A stretch of 64,000 nucleotides of DNA from Methanothermobacter sp. K4 (GCF_022014235.1 NZ_JAKLTD010000002.1:277610-341609); one strand, 5' to 3'; positions 18,654 through 28,845 are shown, counted from the first letter of the stretch. The notes: a model not told the origin generated them from the sequence alone. Translations and numbers: made by a program.

Positions 18654-19496
18654 CTAGGATGATTCATCATCGGTTTCAGTGAACACCAGGGCCGATTTAA
18701 CTATTCTAAGCCACTCAACAGCATCCTCCCTTGATGGTGCCGCGATGAAGCCCTGGCCAAGGATTATGCCTTCAGGTTTGATGTGATCAGTTACAAAATA
18801 AATCTTCTCAGGGTCATCTGGTTCCTCTCCAAAGGTTTCGCTCCAGAGTTCCCCTATTGAGAAGGTTTCAAGTAGTTCCTTATCTTCAAGTTCAGAAAAA
18901 CGAGTTTTGAGCCGGGAATAATCCTCTTCAAGGACCTTTAATTTCTCCTCAAGGCCCCTTATCTCCCCTTTGAGGGATTCTGCTTCCCTCTCACCATCCT
19001 CAACTTCAGCGAGGAGTTTAATATTTTCATCCCTGAGGGTACTGTTTTCGGCTATCAGTTCATTAAGCCTCTCCTGACACTCTTCAAGGCTTTCCTTCAT
19101 GTTTCTCAGATTTTTAACACTGGAGAGTGTCTGGAGTCCGGCCCTTATGATGGCGTTTTCTATTTCCTCCCTTATGAGGTCAGGGTCGAGGTACTCGACG
19201 TCATGACCGTAGGGTAGTTTCATTCTCTCAATGTGCCCCACATGACCCTTAAGGGCTTCACGGAATTTATCAGCCAGTTCACGCCCTGTCTGGTCAACGT
19301 CAGTGGCTATGAGGACAATATCAGCCCCCTCAACAGCCCTCATGGCGATTTCAAGGCTTGTTGTTGGCACTATGGAGGATATGGTTATATGGTATTTGGC
19401 GCCGAGGGATACCCTCTGAAGTGCCCTTGAGACACTCTCAACGTCAGAGGCTCCCTCAACAATTATCCGCACATCAACAGGGCCCTTGTTATCCAT
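18654..19496 (-). CDS. TOPRIM-domain protein with coiled coil
   Basis: A 280-residue protein. Residues about 8-110 form a TOPRIM fold: the IIVEGASDVESVSRAL strand-helix with its catalytic-type Glu, then LIATDVDQTGRELA with the DxD motif. A long coiled coil runs from about 130 to 210, followed by a small alpha/beta C-terminal domain. Related archaeal proteins are annotated as topoisomerase/primase-like, but no biochemical role is known to me. It starts directly after the L37e stop (TAA-ATG), so it is translationally linked to a ribosomal protein and lies before purF. Confidence 0.75.
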   Translation of the reverse strand: MDNKGPVDVRIIVEGASDVESVSRALQRVSLGAKYHITISSIVPTTSLEIAMRAVEGADIVLIATDVDQTGRELADKFREALKGHVGHIERMKLPYGHDVEYLDPDLIREEIENAIIRAGLQTLSSVKNLRNMKESLEECQERLNELIAENSTLRDENIKLLAEVEDGEREAESLKGEIRGLEEKLKVLEEDYSRLKTRFSELEDKELLETFSIGELWSETFGEEPDDPEKIYFVTDHIKPEGIILGQGFIAAPSREDAVEWLRIVKSALVFTETDDESS

Positions 19497-19679
19497 TTAT
19501 TTCAACCTTTGGCCTGTAATTTTTTTGTTCTGCCAGCTGTAGCGCCTTATACGGCGTGATTTTCCGAAGCCGCATGCTGCACATACCTTCTTACGCACAT
19601 GGTATGAGTTCTTACCGCAGCGCCTGCACCTTATATGGAGATTCTTGTTACGCTTACCAAATGATGGAGTACCTTTCAT
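19497..19679 (-). CDS. rpl37e: 50S ribosomal protein L37e
   Basis: A 60-residue basic zinc-ribbon protein of the large subunit. It begins [11 protein letters not shown] and holds CRRCG and CAACGFG, the four zinc-binding cysteines. Full family length. It lies between the Sm-like gene and the TOPRIM gene, a common archaeal arrangement for Lsm-L37e. Confidence 0.95.
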   Translation of the reverse strand: MKGTPSFGKRNKNLHIRCRRCGKNSYHVRKKVCAACGFGKSRRIRRYSWQNKKITGQRLK

Positions 19680-19772
19680 GTTCTAATCCTCCTGAAAATC
19701 AGTTAAAACTTGTTAATTTAAATATATGCTTCCCTTATCCATATATAAATCAAAGCTGTATTCCCGGATCAC

Positions 19773-20018
<246 letters not shown>

Positions 20019-20154
20019 CTATCCTAGATTAAAATATGGTCAGATTATATTTAAATCTAACTAACAAGGCAGAATCTTCCAGTCAGATACTCCAGTTTTC
20101 TATTTTACTAGTATATAAGTTTTCTCACAACGATAATGGCATAAATCTTACTCT

Positions 20155-20208
20155 TTAAATAAAGGTGATTGCAGATTAGATGGTAAACTGGTTTAATGGA
20201 TTAAACCA
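20155..20208 (+). promoter_or_regulatory. promoter and perfect dyad upstream of the PUA-arfB-RNR operon
   Basis: A TATA-like tttaaata (about 20155-20162) is followed by the dyad TGGTTTAAT-GG-ATTAAACCA at 20189-20208, two exact nine-base arms around a two-base centre. The dyad would lie at or just after the transcription start, a position where archaeal repressors bind, or it forms an RNA hairpin in the leader. No regulator is assigned. Confidence 0.45.
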
Positions 20209-20244
20209 TATAGTTATGTGAGGTTCTCATGAAAATTCCAGGGT

Positions 20245-20730
20245 GTGAATGTGAAGATCAAAAAGAGGTACCATATAAAGAAAAAGAAGTTGAAGGAGAT
20301 TCTTGACCAGATAGGGGAATTCTCCCCGCTCATACCCAGAAAGGCCACGGTTGAAATAATAGAGACAGATGAAAACCACATAATCCTCGTCAATGGAGAG
20401 CCGCTCCTCATGTTCATGGATGAAAGGGTCGTTCCCACCCTGAGGGGAGCCATCCATATGAAGGACATAGAAAAGGGTTATGTGGTGGTTGATATGGGGG
20501 CCGTGAGGTTCCTTGCAAATGGGGCCGATGTGATGAGTCCAGGTATAGTTGATGCGGACCCTGAAATTGAGAGAGACGACATCGTCATCGTGGTGGACGA
20601 AAAACACCGCAAACCCCTTGCAGTGGGAATAAGCCTCATAAGCGGACCTGAAATGATAAAAAATGACTCTGGAAAGGCCATAAAAACCATCCACCACATT
20701 GGAGATGCAATATGGGACCTCGAGGTGTGA
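20245..20730 (+). CDS. PUA-domain RNA-binding protein (Tma20/MCT-1-like)
   Basis: A 161-residue protein. A basic N-terminus ([15 protein letters not shown]) leads into a small alpha/beta domain. A C-terminal PUA domain starts near residue 76 with [24 protein letters not shown], the usual RNA-binding signature. Family members bind tRNA or ribosomes; the eukaryotic relative acts in ribosome recycling and re-initiation. GTG at 20245 and at 20251 are both possible starts. First gene of an operon with arfB, four bases downstream. Confidence 0.83.
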   Translation: MNVKIKKRYHIKKKKLKEILDQIGEFSPLIPRKATVEIIETDENHIILVNGEPLLMFMDERVVPTLRGAIHMKDIEKGYVVVDMGAVRFLANGADVMSPGIVDADPEIERDDIVIVVDEKHRKPLAVGISLISGPEMIKNDSGKAIKTIHHIGDAIWDLEV

Positions 20731-20733
20731 AGG

Positions 20734-21429
20734 ATGGTTGAACTCAACCTTGATGCCGGTAACATAATCTCAGAGGATGTACACAGGGTGGGGATAATAG
20801 CACTGGGATCACACCTTGAGAACCATGGCCCGGCCCTCCCAATAGACACAGATGCCAAGATAGCATCCTATGTGGCCCTGGAGGCCTCCCTCAGAACAGG
20901 GGCAAAGTTTCTGGGGATAATTTACAGTGCAACCGAATTTCCATACGTTAAACACGGCATCCACATTGACAGGGATGAACTTCTGGAAAAAGATCTGAAA
21001 CCAGTCCTTAGAAAGGCCAGGAAACGCCTGAACATCGACGCGGCTGTTATCGTAAATGGTCACGGGGGAAACCGGCTTGAGGACTGCATTGAGGATCTCA
21101 TGGATGAACTTGACATGGAGATAATCTGGAATAACAGGATCATTGAGATCGAGGGTCCCCATGCAGGAAGCGGTGAACTTTCCGCTGGAATCATACTGGG
21201 TATGGCGGACCTCACGAGACTCGGGGAATGCAGACCAGAACTGTATCCTGAAATAGGAATGATAGGCCTCAGAGAGGCCAGAGAGGCAAGTAAGGGGATT
21301 GACAGGGCCGCGAGAATCTGTGAAAGGGAGGGTATAAACCCTGACCCTGTCCTTGGCCAGAGAATACTCGATGATGCCATTGAGAGTGTCGTATCCGATG
21401 TTAGGGAGCTCCTGGAGACGCTACCATAA
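20734..21429 (+). CDS. arfB: 2-amino-5-formylamino-6-ribosylaminopyrimidinone 5'-phosphate deformylase
   Basis: A 231-residue creatininase-fold hydrolase. In methanogens ArfB removes the formyl group from the GTP-derived pyrimidine intermediate on the way to riboflavin and F420. Metal-binding residues sit in GSHLENHGPALPIDTD and VNGHGGNR. The first of these closely matches my recollection of the M. jannaschii enzyme. Second gene of the PUA-arfB-RNR operon. Confidence in the exact reaction rests on the close family match. Confidence 0.85.
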   Translation: MVELNLDAGNIISEDVHRVGIIALGSHLENHGPALPIDTDAKIASYVALEASLRTGAKFLGIIYSATEFPYVKHGIHIDRDELLEKDLKPVLRKARKRLNIDAAVIVNGHGGNRLEDCIEDLMDELDMEIIWNNRIIEIEGPHAGSGELSAGIILGMADLTRLGECRPELYPEIGMIGLREAREASKGIDRAARICEREGINPDPVLGQRILDDAIESVVSDVRELLETLP

Positions 21430-21447
21430 ATGGCTCCATAATTCCTA

Positions 21448-23574
21448 ATGATGATCAATTTAACGGAAACCGCCCTGAGGGTACTTGAGGAGAGGTACCT
21501 TCTGAGGAACGAAAGGGGTGAGGTTGTAGAGACCCCTGAGGAGATGTTCAGGAGGGTTGCCCGGGCAGTTGCATCTGCAGATGAGATGTATGGTTCCAGC
21601 AGCCACAGGGCAGAGGAACTCTTCTATTCGGTTATGAGAAATCTTGAGTTCCTCCCAAATTCACCCACCCTCATGAATGCAGGTACACCCATAAATCAGC
21701 TCTCAGCATGTTTCGTCCTCCCTGTTGATGATTCAATTGAGAGCATATTCGAATCCCTCAGAAACATGGCAATAATCCACAAATCAGGTGGGGGCGTTGG
21801 ATTCTCATTTTCCAGACTCAGACCACAGGGGGACACCGTTGCATCAACAATGGGTGTGGCTTCAGGTCCCGTGTCATTCATGAGAATATTCGACGTTGCA
21901 GTTGAGGTTATAAAGCAGGGTGGAAGGAGAAGGGGGGCCAATATGGGGGTGCTTCATGTCAGCCACCCGGACATATTCAGATTCATAGACGCCAAGACAT
22001 CAGAGGGGCCCCTCAGAAACTTCAACCTCTCTGTTTCAGTCCCTGACAGTTTCATGGAAGATGGAATGGTTGACCTCATAAACCCGAGGACCGGTGAAAC
22101 CGTTGACTCAGTACCATCCAGGGAGATATTCAAGAGGATTGTAAAGGCCGCATGGAGGTCAGGGGACCCTGGAATGATATTTGAGGACAGGATAAACCAG
22201 CACAACCCGACACCCTCCCTTGGAAGGATAGAGGCAACCAACCCGTGCATATCCTGTGACACCCTGATAATGACCTCGGAGGGTCCCCTCCCGGTAAATG
22301 AACTGGAGGGCAGAGCATTCATGGCGGTTGTCAATGGCTTGGAGTATCCCTGCATTTCGGGATTCTTTAAAACAGGGTACAGGGAGGTTTTCGAACTCAG
22401 AACCCGGGAAGGTTACAGTTTAAAGTTGACCCAGGATCACCCGGTGCTAGTAATGGATGATAAACCGGTATGGAAGGCTGCTGGCGACCTTGAAAGGGGG
22501 GATTTGCTTGTTATGGATTCAGGGGACAGTTTCCATTCAGAAGAAAAAGGGTTCTCCACTTTCCTGTGTCTTAAAGGTAAAGGTTATGAGGATGTCTATG
22601 ACGCCAGTGTTGCAGGTGTAAATGCCTTCACCGCCAACGGGTTCATTGTCCACAACTGCGGTGAGCAGCCCCTCCTCCCCTATGAGTCATGTAACCTTGG
22701 GTCAATCAACCTGTCATTAATGGTTTCAGCTTCAGGTATGAACTGGGAAAGACTCAGAAGAACGGTTCATACGGCGGTGCACTTCCTTGACAATGTCATA
22801 GACGTCAACAGCTATCCTCTCCCGGAGGTCAGGGAGATGACACTCAGGACAAGGAAGATCGGCCTTGGTGTTATGGGCTTTGCGGATATGCTCATAAAAC
22901 TGGGTGTGCCCTACAATTCAGGGGAGGCCCTCAGGGTGGCTGAGCGGGTCATGTCCTTCATAGAGGGTGAAGCGAGGAGGGCATCAGCGAATCTTGCAGC
23001 TGAAAGGGGGTCGTTTCCGGAATTTTCAGGGAGCAGGTGGGATGAAATGGGGTTCAGGGGGATGAGAAACGCCACACTGACAACCATTGCACCCACAGGT
23101 TCCCTCAGTATAATAGCGGGTACAAGCAGCGGTATAGAACCCCTCTTTGCGGTTTCATTCACCAGGAACATTCTGGGTAGAAAATTCACTGAAACCAATC
23201 CCCTGTTTGAAAGAATCGTCAGGGGGCAGCTGAAAAGGGATGCAGTTGAAATGATAATTTCGCGGGGCAGTCTGCAGGGGGTGCCGGGGGTTCCAGAGAA
23301 AATCAGGAGACTCTTTGTAACCGCCCATGAGATCGACCCCGTCTTCCATGTTAAGATGCAGGCCGCCTTCCAGCGCCATGTGGATAACGCCGTCTCCAAA
23401 ACCGTTAATCTACCGCCTGATGCGTCCATACAGGACGCTGAGAGGGTGTTCAGGGCAGCATATGAACTGGGATGCAAGGGTATCACAATCTACAGGTATG
23501 GAAGCAAAATGAATGAGGTCCTGAGGTTTCCTGAATATGCAGGGTCATGCCGGGATATGACCTGCCCCAATTGA
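21448..23574 (+). CDS. adenosylcobalamin-dependent (class II) ribonucleotide reductase, intein-containing
   Basis: Makes deoxyribonucleotides for DNA synthesis. Without the intein (residues 267-403) the extein is 571 residues. Motifs include NSPTLMNAG, KSGGGVGFSFSRLRP, the split NP/CGEQPLLPYESC active site, and TIAPTGSLSIIAGTSSGIEP. The intein sits right before the cysteine of NPCGE, which by homology carries the thiyl radical, so the unspliced protein cannot work. A C-terminal CRDMTC pair could be the redox-relay cysteines. Third gene of the PUA-arfB-RNR operon. Start may be 21448 or 21451; the ribosome binding site is weak. Confidence 0.93.
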   Translation: MMINLTETALRVLEERYLLRNERGEVVETPEEMFRRVARAVASADEMYGSSSHRAEELFYSVMRNLEFLPNSPTLMNAGTPINQLSACFVLPVDDSIESIFESLRNMAIIHKSGGGVGFSFSRLRPQGDTVASTMGVASGPVSFMRIFDVAVEVIKQGGRRRGANMGVLHVSHPDIFRFIDAKTSEGPLRNFNLSVSVPDSFMEDGMVDLINPRTGETVDSVPSREIFKRIVKAAWRSGDPGMIFEDRINQHNPTPSLGRIEATNPCISCDTLIMTSEGPLPVNELEGRAFMAVVNGLEYPCISGFFKTGYREVFELRTREGYSLKLTQDHPVLVMDDKPVWKAAGDLERGDLLVMDSGDSFHSEEKGFSTFLCLKGKGYEDVYDASVAGVNAFTANGFIVHNCGEQPLLPYESCNLGSINLSLMVSASGMNWERLRRTVHTAVHFLDNVIDVNSYPLPEVREMTLRTRKIGLGVMGFADMLIKLGVPYNSGEALRVAERVMSFIEGEARRASANLAAERGSFPEFSGSRWDEMGFRGMRNATLTTIAPTGSLSIIAGTSSGIEPLFAVSFTRNILGRKFTETNPLFERIVRGQLKRDAVEMIISRGSLQGVPGVPEKIRRLFVTAHEIDPVFHVKMQAAFQRHVDNAVSKTVNLPPDASIQDAERVFRAAYELGCKGITIYRYGSKMNEVLRFPEYAGSCRDMTCPN
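22246..22656 (+). other. mini-intein in the ribonucleotide reductase (RIR1 insertion site)
   Basis: A 137-residue self-splicing intein, residues 267-403 of the precursor. It begins with Cys1 (CISCDTL), has the block B motif LTQDHPVLV, block F VYDASV, and ends FIVHN followed by Cys+1 of the extein. No homing endonuclease domain fits in this length. The Delta H intein at the same site, used as a model mini-intein, is 134 residues from memory, and many positions differ here. Confidence 0.95.
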
Positions 23575-23687
23575 TAGGGAGGAGTTCAAGGTGATAAAAT
23601 GGACACCATATGACCTCGAATCCTCCATCATCTGATCTTTAAAGCGTCCCTTATAAATGTTTTATATCCAGACCTCCTGTGGAAGAA

Positions 23688-26177
23688 TCAGAGTCGACCC
23701 CTCTCAATTCCCCTTATAAGCCTGGTTGATTCCCTTACAGTACCACTCCTTTTGAAAGCCCCTGCAATCCTCTTCACAGCCTCAAGCATTCTCACAACTG
23801 AATCAAGCCAGCTGAAGATGTCACCAGGATATGTCTGCACATGGTACCTTGAGAGTAAGTGTTTGCTTATATCTGCTGGGTCCCTCCCCCTCAGCCGCTC
23901 ATTGATTATGTATGCTGACAGTTTTCTCTGAATGCAACCACAGAATGGCCTCTCGCTACATTCACACGACAAGAAATCCATCTGAATATTTAAGACAGCC
24001 TCCTGAAGCCTGGTATCCAGTTTAACAAGATTATCTCCGGTTGAAATTATATCCAGTGTTGAGTCAGCAAGTAGCCTTGTTGAGAAATTTGTGGCAAGGA
24101 CCTGGCTGAGCCTTCTGTGGAGCCTGCTGGAGAGATAGGCGGACTGGAAGGGTTCAAGTTCAATGACTGTATCAATGACGCTACCTGAAAGGCTGGATCT
24201 TATGTACTCTGCCTCCTCAGGTCCTATGAATGACCTTGAAACAGCCACCCCATATTGAGTTGGGACCATTTTATCCCTCGATATCATCTCATATGCTTCA
24301 AGGATATCAAGAGCCTTGCCGGCATCCATAAACCATTCCTCATTTTCATTGTCTCCATTGAAGGCGCCTGAGGTTATATCTGCAAGTACCTGTTCGAGAA
24401 TCTTCTCGTCTGTATAGTGAACTTCAACAGAATCCGGGCCACTTTCAAGGAGCTCGAGGGCCACAGATTCCTCGGAATCACCATCAAATTCCATGCCAAT
24501 CTCTGCAAGAACATATACAACACCCCGGTCATGGTAGGATGGTCTGCCTGCACGTCCGAGCATCTGTGAAAACTCATTTGAGGTGAGCCACCGGTTACCC
24601 ATGAGCAGCGTCTCAAATATAACCTGTGATGCCGGAAAATCCACTCCAGCGGCAAGTGCCGCTGTTGTGACAACCGCTGCGAGTTTCTGGGATGCGAAGG
24701 CCTTCTCTATTCGCTGCCTCTCAGCGTAGGATAAACCTGCATGGTAAGCGGCTGCACTGACCCTGTTCCTTGTAAGGTACTCTGCAATTAGCCTGGTTTT
24801 CCTCCTGGAGTTTGTGAATATTATCGTCTGTCCCTGGAACCCCTGCCTTGACTTCGAGGAGAACTCACGTCCTGCAAGCCTCAGTATGATGTTCTTCTTT
24901 TCCTCACCGCTCCTTGAGAATATAAGGTGTCTTTCAAGTGGCACGGGCCTTTTATCGTATTCAACCAGCTTCAGGCCAAAATCTGATGCTATTTCTGCTG
25001 AGTTTTTAACTGTTGCAGAGAGTGCTATGATCTGGGCATCCGGAAATAACCTTTTTATCCTCCATATCATGCCATTGAGCCTTGCCCCCCTCTCCTCATC
25101 CTCAAGGGTGTGTATCTCATCAACCACAACCACGCCCACATCACCGAGGATACCAGCCCTCCCTGACCTCAGGATATAGTCGATCCCCTCGTAGGTACCA
25201 ACTATTATATCTGCATCAGCCACATCTGTATCAGGAATCCGCAGCTCACCCTTTGCCTTTATCCTGCTCATACCAACCTTTATGGCTGTTTTAAGTCCAA
25301 GTGTGGAGTATCTCTTCTTAAAGTCCCTGTACTTCTGGTTTGCAAGGGCAACGAGTGGTGTGAGGTAGATGAACCTTTCACCCTTCATTGCCCTGGGGAT
25401 GCCTGCAAGTTCCCCTATAAGTGTCTTTCCACTTGCGGTTGCAGATACAACCATAAGACTAGCGCCCCCAAGGAGGCCCGCATCAACTGCGAGGACCTGC
25501 ACTGGCCTCAGCACCCTGTTCCCCTCCCTTCTGAGTATTTGGACGAATCTCTCAGGGAGATTAAGCTTATCAATGGGCACTTTAGGGGTCCTTTCTGCTG
25601 TGGCTGTGACCATATCATAGAGTGTCAGTTCATGGTTCGCCAGTGGGTCGAACCTGGGTGACATCATCTCAAGGACCCTTTCAAGGCTTATACCTCTTCT
25701 GATCAGCCTCCTGAAGTTTCTGAATGCTGACTTATCCATGCCAGCCAGTTTGAGCTCCCTTCTTATTACCTCATCAACGCACCTTGAGCATATGATCTGG
25801 CCTTCATGTTTCGTTGATGCCCTTGAGCTCACAAGGGTCACATAGCCCTCATGGAGGCAGTGCTGGCATACCCTTGCATACCTGTATCTGATACCGTGAT
25901 TCTCAAGCAGTTCTTCAAGTTCCCTGTCCCGCCCCGTTAGAAACACGGCCTGTTTCCTCAGGAGTTTTATGGCCTCTGATGGTTTTCTCAGTGTTTCCCT
26001 TTCATCCTTCTCCACTGTGAACCTTGCTATTCTGGGGCCAGAGGATGTTTTTTTGATTTTCAGCTTGCCCCAGTACCCTGGTTTTCTGCGGGTGTTAAGG
26101 GCACCCCTGGGACTTCCGGCGGGGATAAAATCAACTGATCTCTTCCTTCGATTCAGAACTATCATTATATCTCTCAA
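23688..26177 (-). CDS. Ski2-like DEAD/DEAH-box RNA helicase (ASH-Ski2 type)
   Basis: An 829-residue superfamily 2 helicase. Motif I is SATASGKT, motif II DEIH, motif III SAT, and motif VI QMLGRAGRPSY. An N-terminal zinc finger (CQHC...CSRC, about residues 118-149) and a C-terminal cysteine cluster (CECSERPFCGC) frame the motor. The layout fits the euryarchaeal ASH-Ski2 helicase reported to associate with RNase J and RNA decay; that assignment is by architecture only. It is convergent with the RNR gene. Confidence 0.82.
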   Translation of the reverse strand: MRDIMIVLNRRKRSVDFIPAGSPRGALNTRRKPGYWGKLKIKKTSSGPRIARFTVEKDERETLRKPSEAIKLLRKQAVFLTGRDRELEELLENHGIRYRYARVCQHCLHEGYVTLVSSRASTKHEGQIICSRCVDEVIRRELKLAGMDKSAFRNFRRLIRRGISLERVLEMMSPRFDPLANHELTLYDMVTATAERTPKVPIDKLNLPERFVQILRREGNRVLRPVQVLAVDAGLLGGASLMVVSATASGKTLIGELAGIPRAMKGERFIYLTPLVALANQKYRDFKKRYSTLGLKTAIKVGMSRIKAKGELRIPDTDVADADIIVGTYEGIDYILRSGRAGILGDVGVVVVDEIHTLEDEERGARLNGMIWRIKRLFPDAQIIALSATVKNSAEIASDFGLKLVEYDKRPVPLERHLIFSRSGEEKKNIILRLAGREFSSKSRQGFQGQTIIFTNSRRKTRLIAEYLTRNRVSAAAYHAGLSYAERQRIEKAFASQKLAAVVTTAALAAGVDFPASQVIFETLLMGNRWLTSNEFSQMLGRAGRPSYHDRGVVYVLAEIGMEFDGDSEESVALELLESGPDSVEVHYTDEKILEQVLADITSGAFNGDNENEEWFMDAGKALDILEAYEMISRDKMVPTQYGVAVSRSFIGPEEAEYIRSSLSGSVIDTVIELEPFQSAYLSSRLHRRLSQVLATNFSTRLLADSTLDIISTGDNLVKLDTRLQEAVLNIQMDFLSCECSERPFCGCIQRKLSAYIINERLRGRDPADISKHLLSRYHVQTYPGDIFSWLDSVVRMLEAVKRIAGAFKRSGTVRESTRLIRGIERGRL

Positions 26178-26188
26178 AAAAATAAGGT

Positions 26189-27838
26189 TCAGGAGCCTTC
26201 TTTCCTCTTCTTGAGGAGTTCAACTGCCAGCTCCCTCAGTTTGAACTTCTGGACCTTCCCGCTTGCGGTGAGCGGAAATTCATCAACAAAGAAAACATGT
26301 TTCGGGACCTTGTACCTTGCTATCCTCTGGATTGCATAGTCCCTGACATCCTCCTCAAGTATGTCTGCACCGTCCTCCCTGATCACAAAGGCACCGACTA
26401 TTTCGCCGTACTTCTCATCGGGTATCCCCACAACCTGCACGTCCTTTATGCCTGGCATTGTGTGGAGGAATTCCTCGATCTCCCTTGGGTAGATGTTCTC
26501 GCCGCCCCGAATGATCATGTCCTTTATTCTTCCAACGATTGAGTAGTATCCGTCCTCATCCATCACCGCAAGGTCTCCGCTGTGGAGCCACCCATCCTCA
26601 TCTATGGCCTCAGCTGTCATCTCAGGCATCTTGTAGTAGCCCTTCATGACGTTGTAGCCCCTGCAGCATATCTCGCCGGGTTCACCGGGACCCAGCTCCT
26701 CGCCGGTTTCAGGGTCCACTATCTTGACCTCGATGTGTGGTAGGGGTGTTCCAACGGTTTCGACCCGCTTCTCGATGGGGTCATCCACACTTGTCTGTGT
26801 GAAGACAGGGGACGCCTCGGTGAGGCCGTAGGCTATGGTTATCTCCTTCATGTTCATGTCATTCATGACGCGCTTCATTGCCTCTATGGGGCATGGTGAT
26901 CCCGCCATGATTCCTGTCCTGAGGGATGAAAGGTCAAACATGTCAAACATGGGGTGTGTGAACTCTGCTATGAACATTGTCGGTACGCCGTAGAGTGCGG
27001 TGCACCTCTCCTTTTCCACCGCTGCAAGTACCAGGAGGGGGTCAAAGAGTTCTATCATGACAAGTGTCCCCCCGTGTGTAAGGATAGCCAGCACGCCCAG
27101 GACTATTCCAAAGCAGTGGAATAATGGTACCGGTAGACAAAGACGGTCCTCATCGGTGAATTTCTGTCTTTCGCCGATGTAGTAGCCGTTGTTGAGTATG
27201 TTCCTGTGGGTGAGCATTACCCCCTTGGGGAAACCAGTTGTTCCTGAGGTGTACTGCATGTTTATGACATCTGTGTTCTTGAGGGTTGACATAACACTGC
27301 GGAGTTCACTGTCAGGGACATGTTTACCCAGGAGCATCAGTTCATTGGTGTTGTACATCCCCCTGTGCTTCTGGGCCCCTATGTATATGACGCTTCTAAG
27401 TTCAGGGAACCTTTCACTCCTCAAATGTCCCCTCTCGTGGGTTTTGAGTTCAGGTACCAGTTCATAGAGTGTCTGTACGTAGTCAACGTCCCTGAAACCG
27501 TCTATGATAGCTATTGCCTTCATGTCAGACTGTTTCATGACATATTCAAGTTCATGGCTCCTGTAGGCAGTGTTCACCGTTACAAGAACCGCCCCTATCT
27601 TTGCTGTTGCAAAGAGGAATGTCAGCCAGTCGGGTACGTTGGTGGCCCAGATACCCACATGGTCACCCTTCTCTATCCCGATGGATAACAGGCCCTTTGC
27701 AAGGAGGTTGACCCTCTCATTGAACTCCCTGTAGGTGAACCTGAGATCCCTGTCAGGGTATACTATGAACTCCTTATCCGCGTACCTTTCAACCTGTTTC
27801 TCAAAGAATTCCCCTATTGTTTCCTCAGTGAAAACCAT
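26189..27838 (-). CDS. AMP-forming acyl-CoA synthetase
   Basis: A 549-residue ANL-superfamily ligase that activates a carboxylic acid as acyl-AMP, then acyl-CoA. Motifs: [12 protein letters not shown] (P-loop), [22 protein letters not shown], the hinge [20 protein letters not shown], and a final [11 protein letters not shown] with the catalytic lysine. It is closer to medium- or long-chain synthetases than to acetyl-CoA synthetase. Last of a three-gene minus-strand operon with a thioesterase and an XRE-cupin regulator. The natural substrate in an archaeon with isoprenoid lipids is open. Confidence 0.88.
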   Translation of the reverse strand: MVFTEETIGEFFEKQVERYADKEFIVYPDRDLRFTYREFNERVNLLAKGLLSIGIEKGDHVGIWATNVPDWLTFLFATAKIGAVLVTVNTAYRSHELEYVMKQSDMKAIAIIDGFRDVDYVQTLYELVPELKTHERGHLRSERFPELRSVIYIGAQKHRGMYNTNELMLLGKHVPDSELRSVMSTLKNTDVINMQYTSGTTGFPKGVMLTHRNILNNGYYIGERQKFTDEDRLCLPVPLFHCFGIVLGVLAILTHGGTLVMIELFDPLLVLAAVEKERCTALYGVPTMFIAEFTHPMFDMFDLSSLRTGIMAGSPCPIEAMKRVMNDMNMKEITIAYGLTEASPVFTQTSVDDPIEKRVETVGTPLPHIEVKIVDPETGEELGPGEPGEICCRGYNVMKGYYKMPEMTAEAIDEDGWLHSGDLAVMDEDGYYSIVGRIKDMIIRGGENIYPREIEEFLHTMPGIKDVQVVGIPDEKYGEIVGAFVIREDGADILEEDVRDYAIQRIARYKVPKHVFFVDEFPLTASGKVQKFKLRELAVELLKKRKEGS

Positions 27839-27856
27839 AAATCCACCCTTTGTATG

Positions 27857-28273
27857 TTAATCCTCTTCCACAAGGTGTTCTTCAAGCTGTGACCTTATAT
27901 CCTGGGGTATTGGCTTTTTCTTCTGTTCAATGAAATCGTAGTGGACCAGGACAGCCTTCCCCTTTGCCTTTAGTTCCCCGTCCTGCCATGCCTCGTGGCC
28001 TATGGTGAAGGATGAGTTTCCTATGTGTGTTATGTAGCTTCTTATCTCCACGTCACTCCCATAGTACATCTGTGCAAGGAAGTCGAATTCCGTCCTTACA
28101 AGGATGAGTTTCCACTTCTCATAGCTGAGGTCAAGGTCCGGTGTGAACATCCTGAAGATGGGGTTTCTGCCCTTCTCGAACCAGACCGCCAGGACAGTAT
28201 TGTTAACGTGTCTTAGACCATCTATATCCCCAAAGCGTGGTGTCACCGTGATTCTGAACATCCTATCAGCCAC
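27857..28273 (-). CDS. acyl-CoA thioesterase (4HBT family, hot-dog fold)
   Basis: A 138-residue hot-dog thioesterase. The N-terminal RFGDIDGLRHVNNTV has the catalytic Asp of the 4-hydroxybenzoyl-CoA/YbgC group. Its GTG start shares a base with the stop of the upstream cupin regulator (TAGTG), so translation is coupled. The acyl-CoA ligase gene follows 18 bases later. Ligase and thioesterase catalyse opposing steps on CoA esters, which suggests tuning or salvage of one acyl-CoA pool. Confidence 0.88.
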   Translation of the reverse strand: MADRMFRITVTPRFGDIDGLRHVNNTVLAVWFEKGRNPIFRMFTPDLDLSYEKWKLILVRTEFDFLAQMYYGSDVEIRSYITHIGNSSFTIGHEAWQDGELKAKGKAVLVHYDFIEQKKKPIPQDIRSQLEEHLVEED

Positions 28274-28845
28274 TAGAATGGTGTGTAGACAACCGCCAGT
28301 ATCCTTGCATCACTGTCCCCTGCTGCGTGGAGGTGGTGGGGTACGACGGAGTCATAGTATATGCTGTCCCCCTCACCGAGTCTGTACTTCTCCTGTCCGT
28401 AGATGACCTCTATTTCACCCTCCAGGACGTATATGAACTCCTCGCCCTCATGGGATGATAGTTCAAAGTCATTGCTGTGTAATTCAACGTCGATTAGGAA
28501 TGGCTCCATGTGCCTGTCGCTTTTGCCGGCGTCGAGGGAGTGGAAGTTGAGGTTACTTGTATCTGCCCTCCCCTCATAGCCTGAGAAGTGTATGACCCTC
28601 TGGGTTTTCCCCTTTCTAACTATAACCGGCTCATCCTGAACCCTGTCATCAAGGAGGGTGCCAAGCCTCACTCCAAGTGTCCTTGAGATCTTTATGAGGG
28701 GTGTGAGTGATGGTAGAATGTCTCCTTCCTCTATTTTCTCTATGAGTTCCCTATTAACCCCACTTCTTTCTGCAAGTTCATCCAGTGTCATGTTCTGGTT
28801 ATCCCTGAGCTGTTTTATTCTTTCTCCCACAGTGTTTGCTGGCAC
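28273..28845 (-). CDS. XRE-family regulator with C-terminal cupin domain
   Basis: A 190-residue transcription regulator. Residues about 8-62 form an XRE helix-turn-helix ([20 protein letters not shown]), and residues about 110-190 a cupin ([19 protein letters not shown], then [17 protein letters not shown]). The start is GTG 28845 behind AAGGTGAT. As first gene of the operon it probably controls itself and the thioesterase/ligase genes, with the cupin sensing a small molecule, perhaps an acyl compound. Confidence 0.88.
   Translation of the reverse strand: MPANTVGERIKQLRDNQNMTLDELAERSGVNRELIEKIEEGDILPSLTPLIKISRTLGVRLGTLLDDRVQDEPVIVRKGKTQRVIHFSGYEGRADTSNLNFHSLDAGKSDRHMEPFLIDVELHSNDFELSSHEGEEFIYVLEGEIEVIYGQEKYRLGEGDSIYYDSVVPHHLHAAGDSDARILAVVYTPF

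Noticed and set aside
22911..23486. 191-codon open frame opposite the ribonucleotide reductase
   Set aside because: Antisense shadow of a well-conserved enzyme, no family likeness.
23591..23635. 14-codon frame after the ribonucleotide reductase with a GGGAGGAG site
   Set aside because: Good ribosome binding site but only 14 codons and no sign of a known peptide; could be chance or a decayed gene end.
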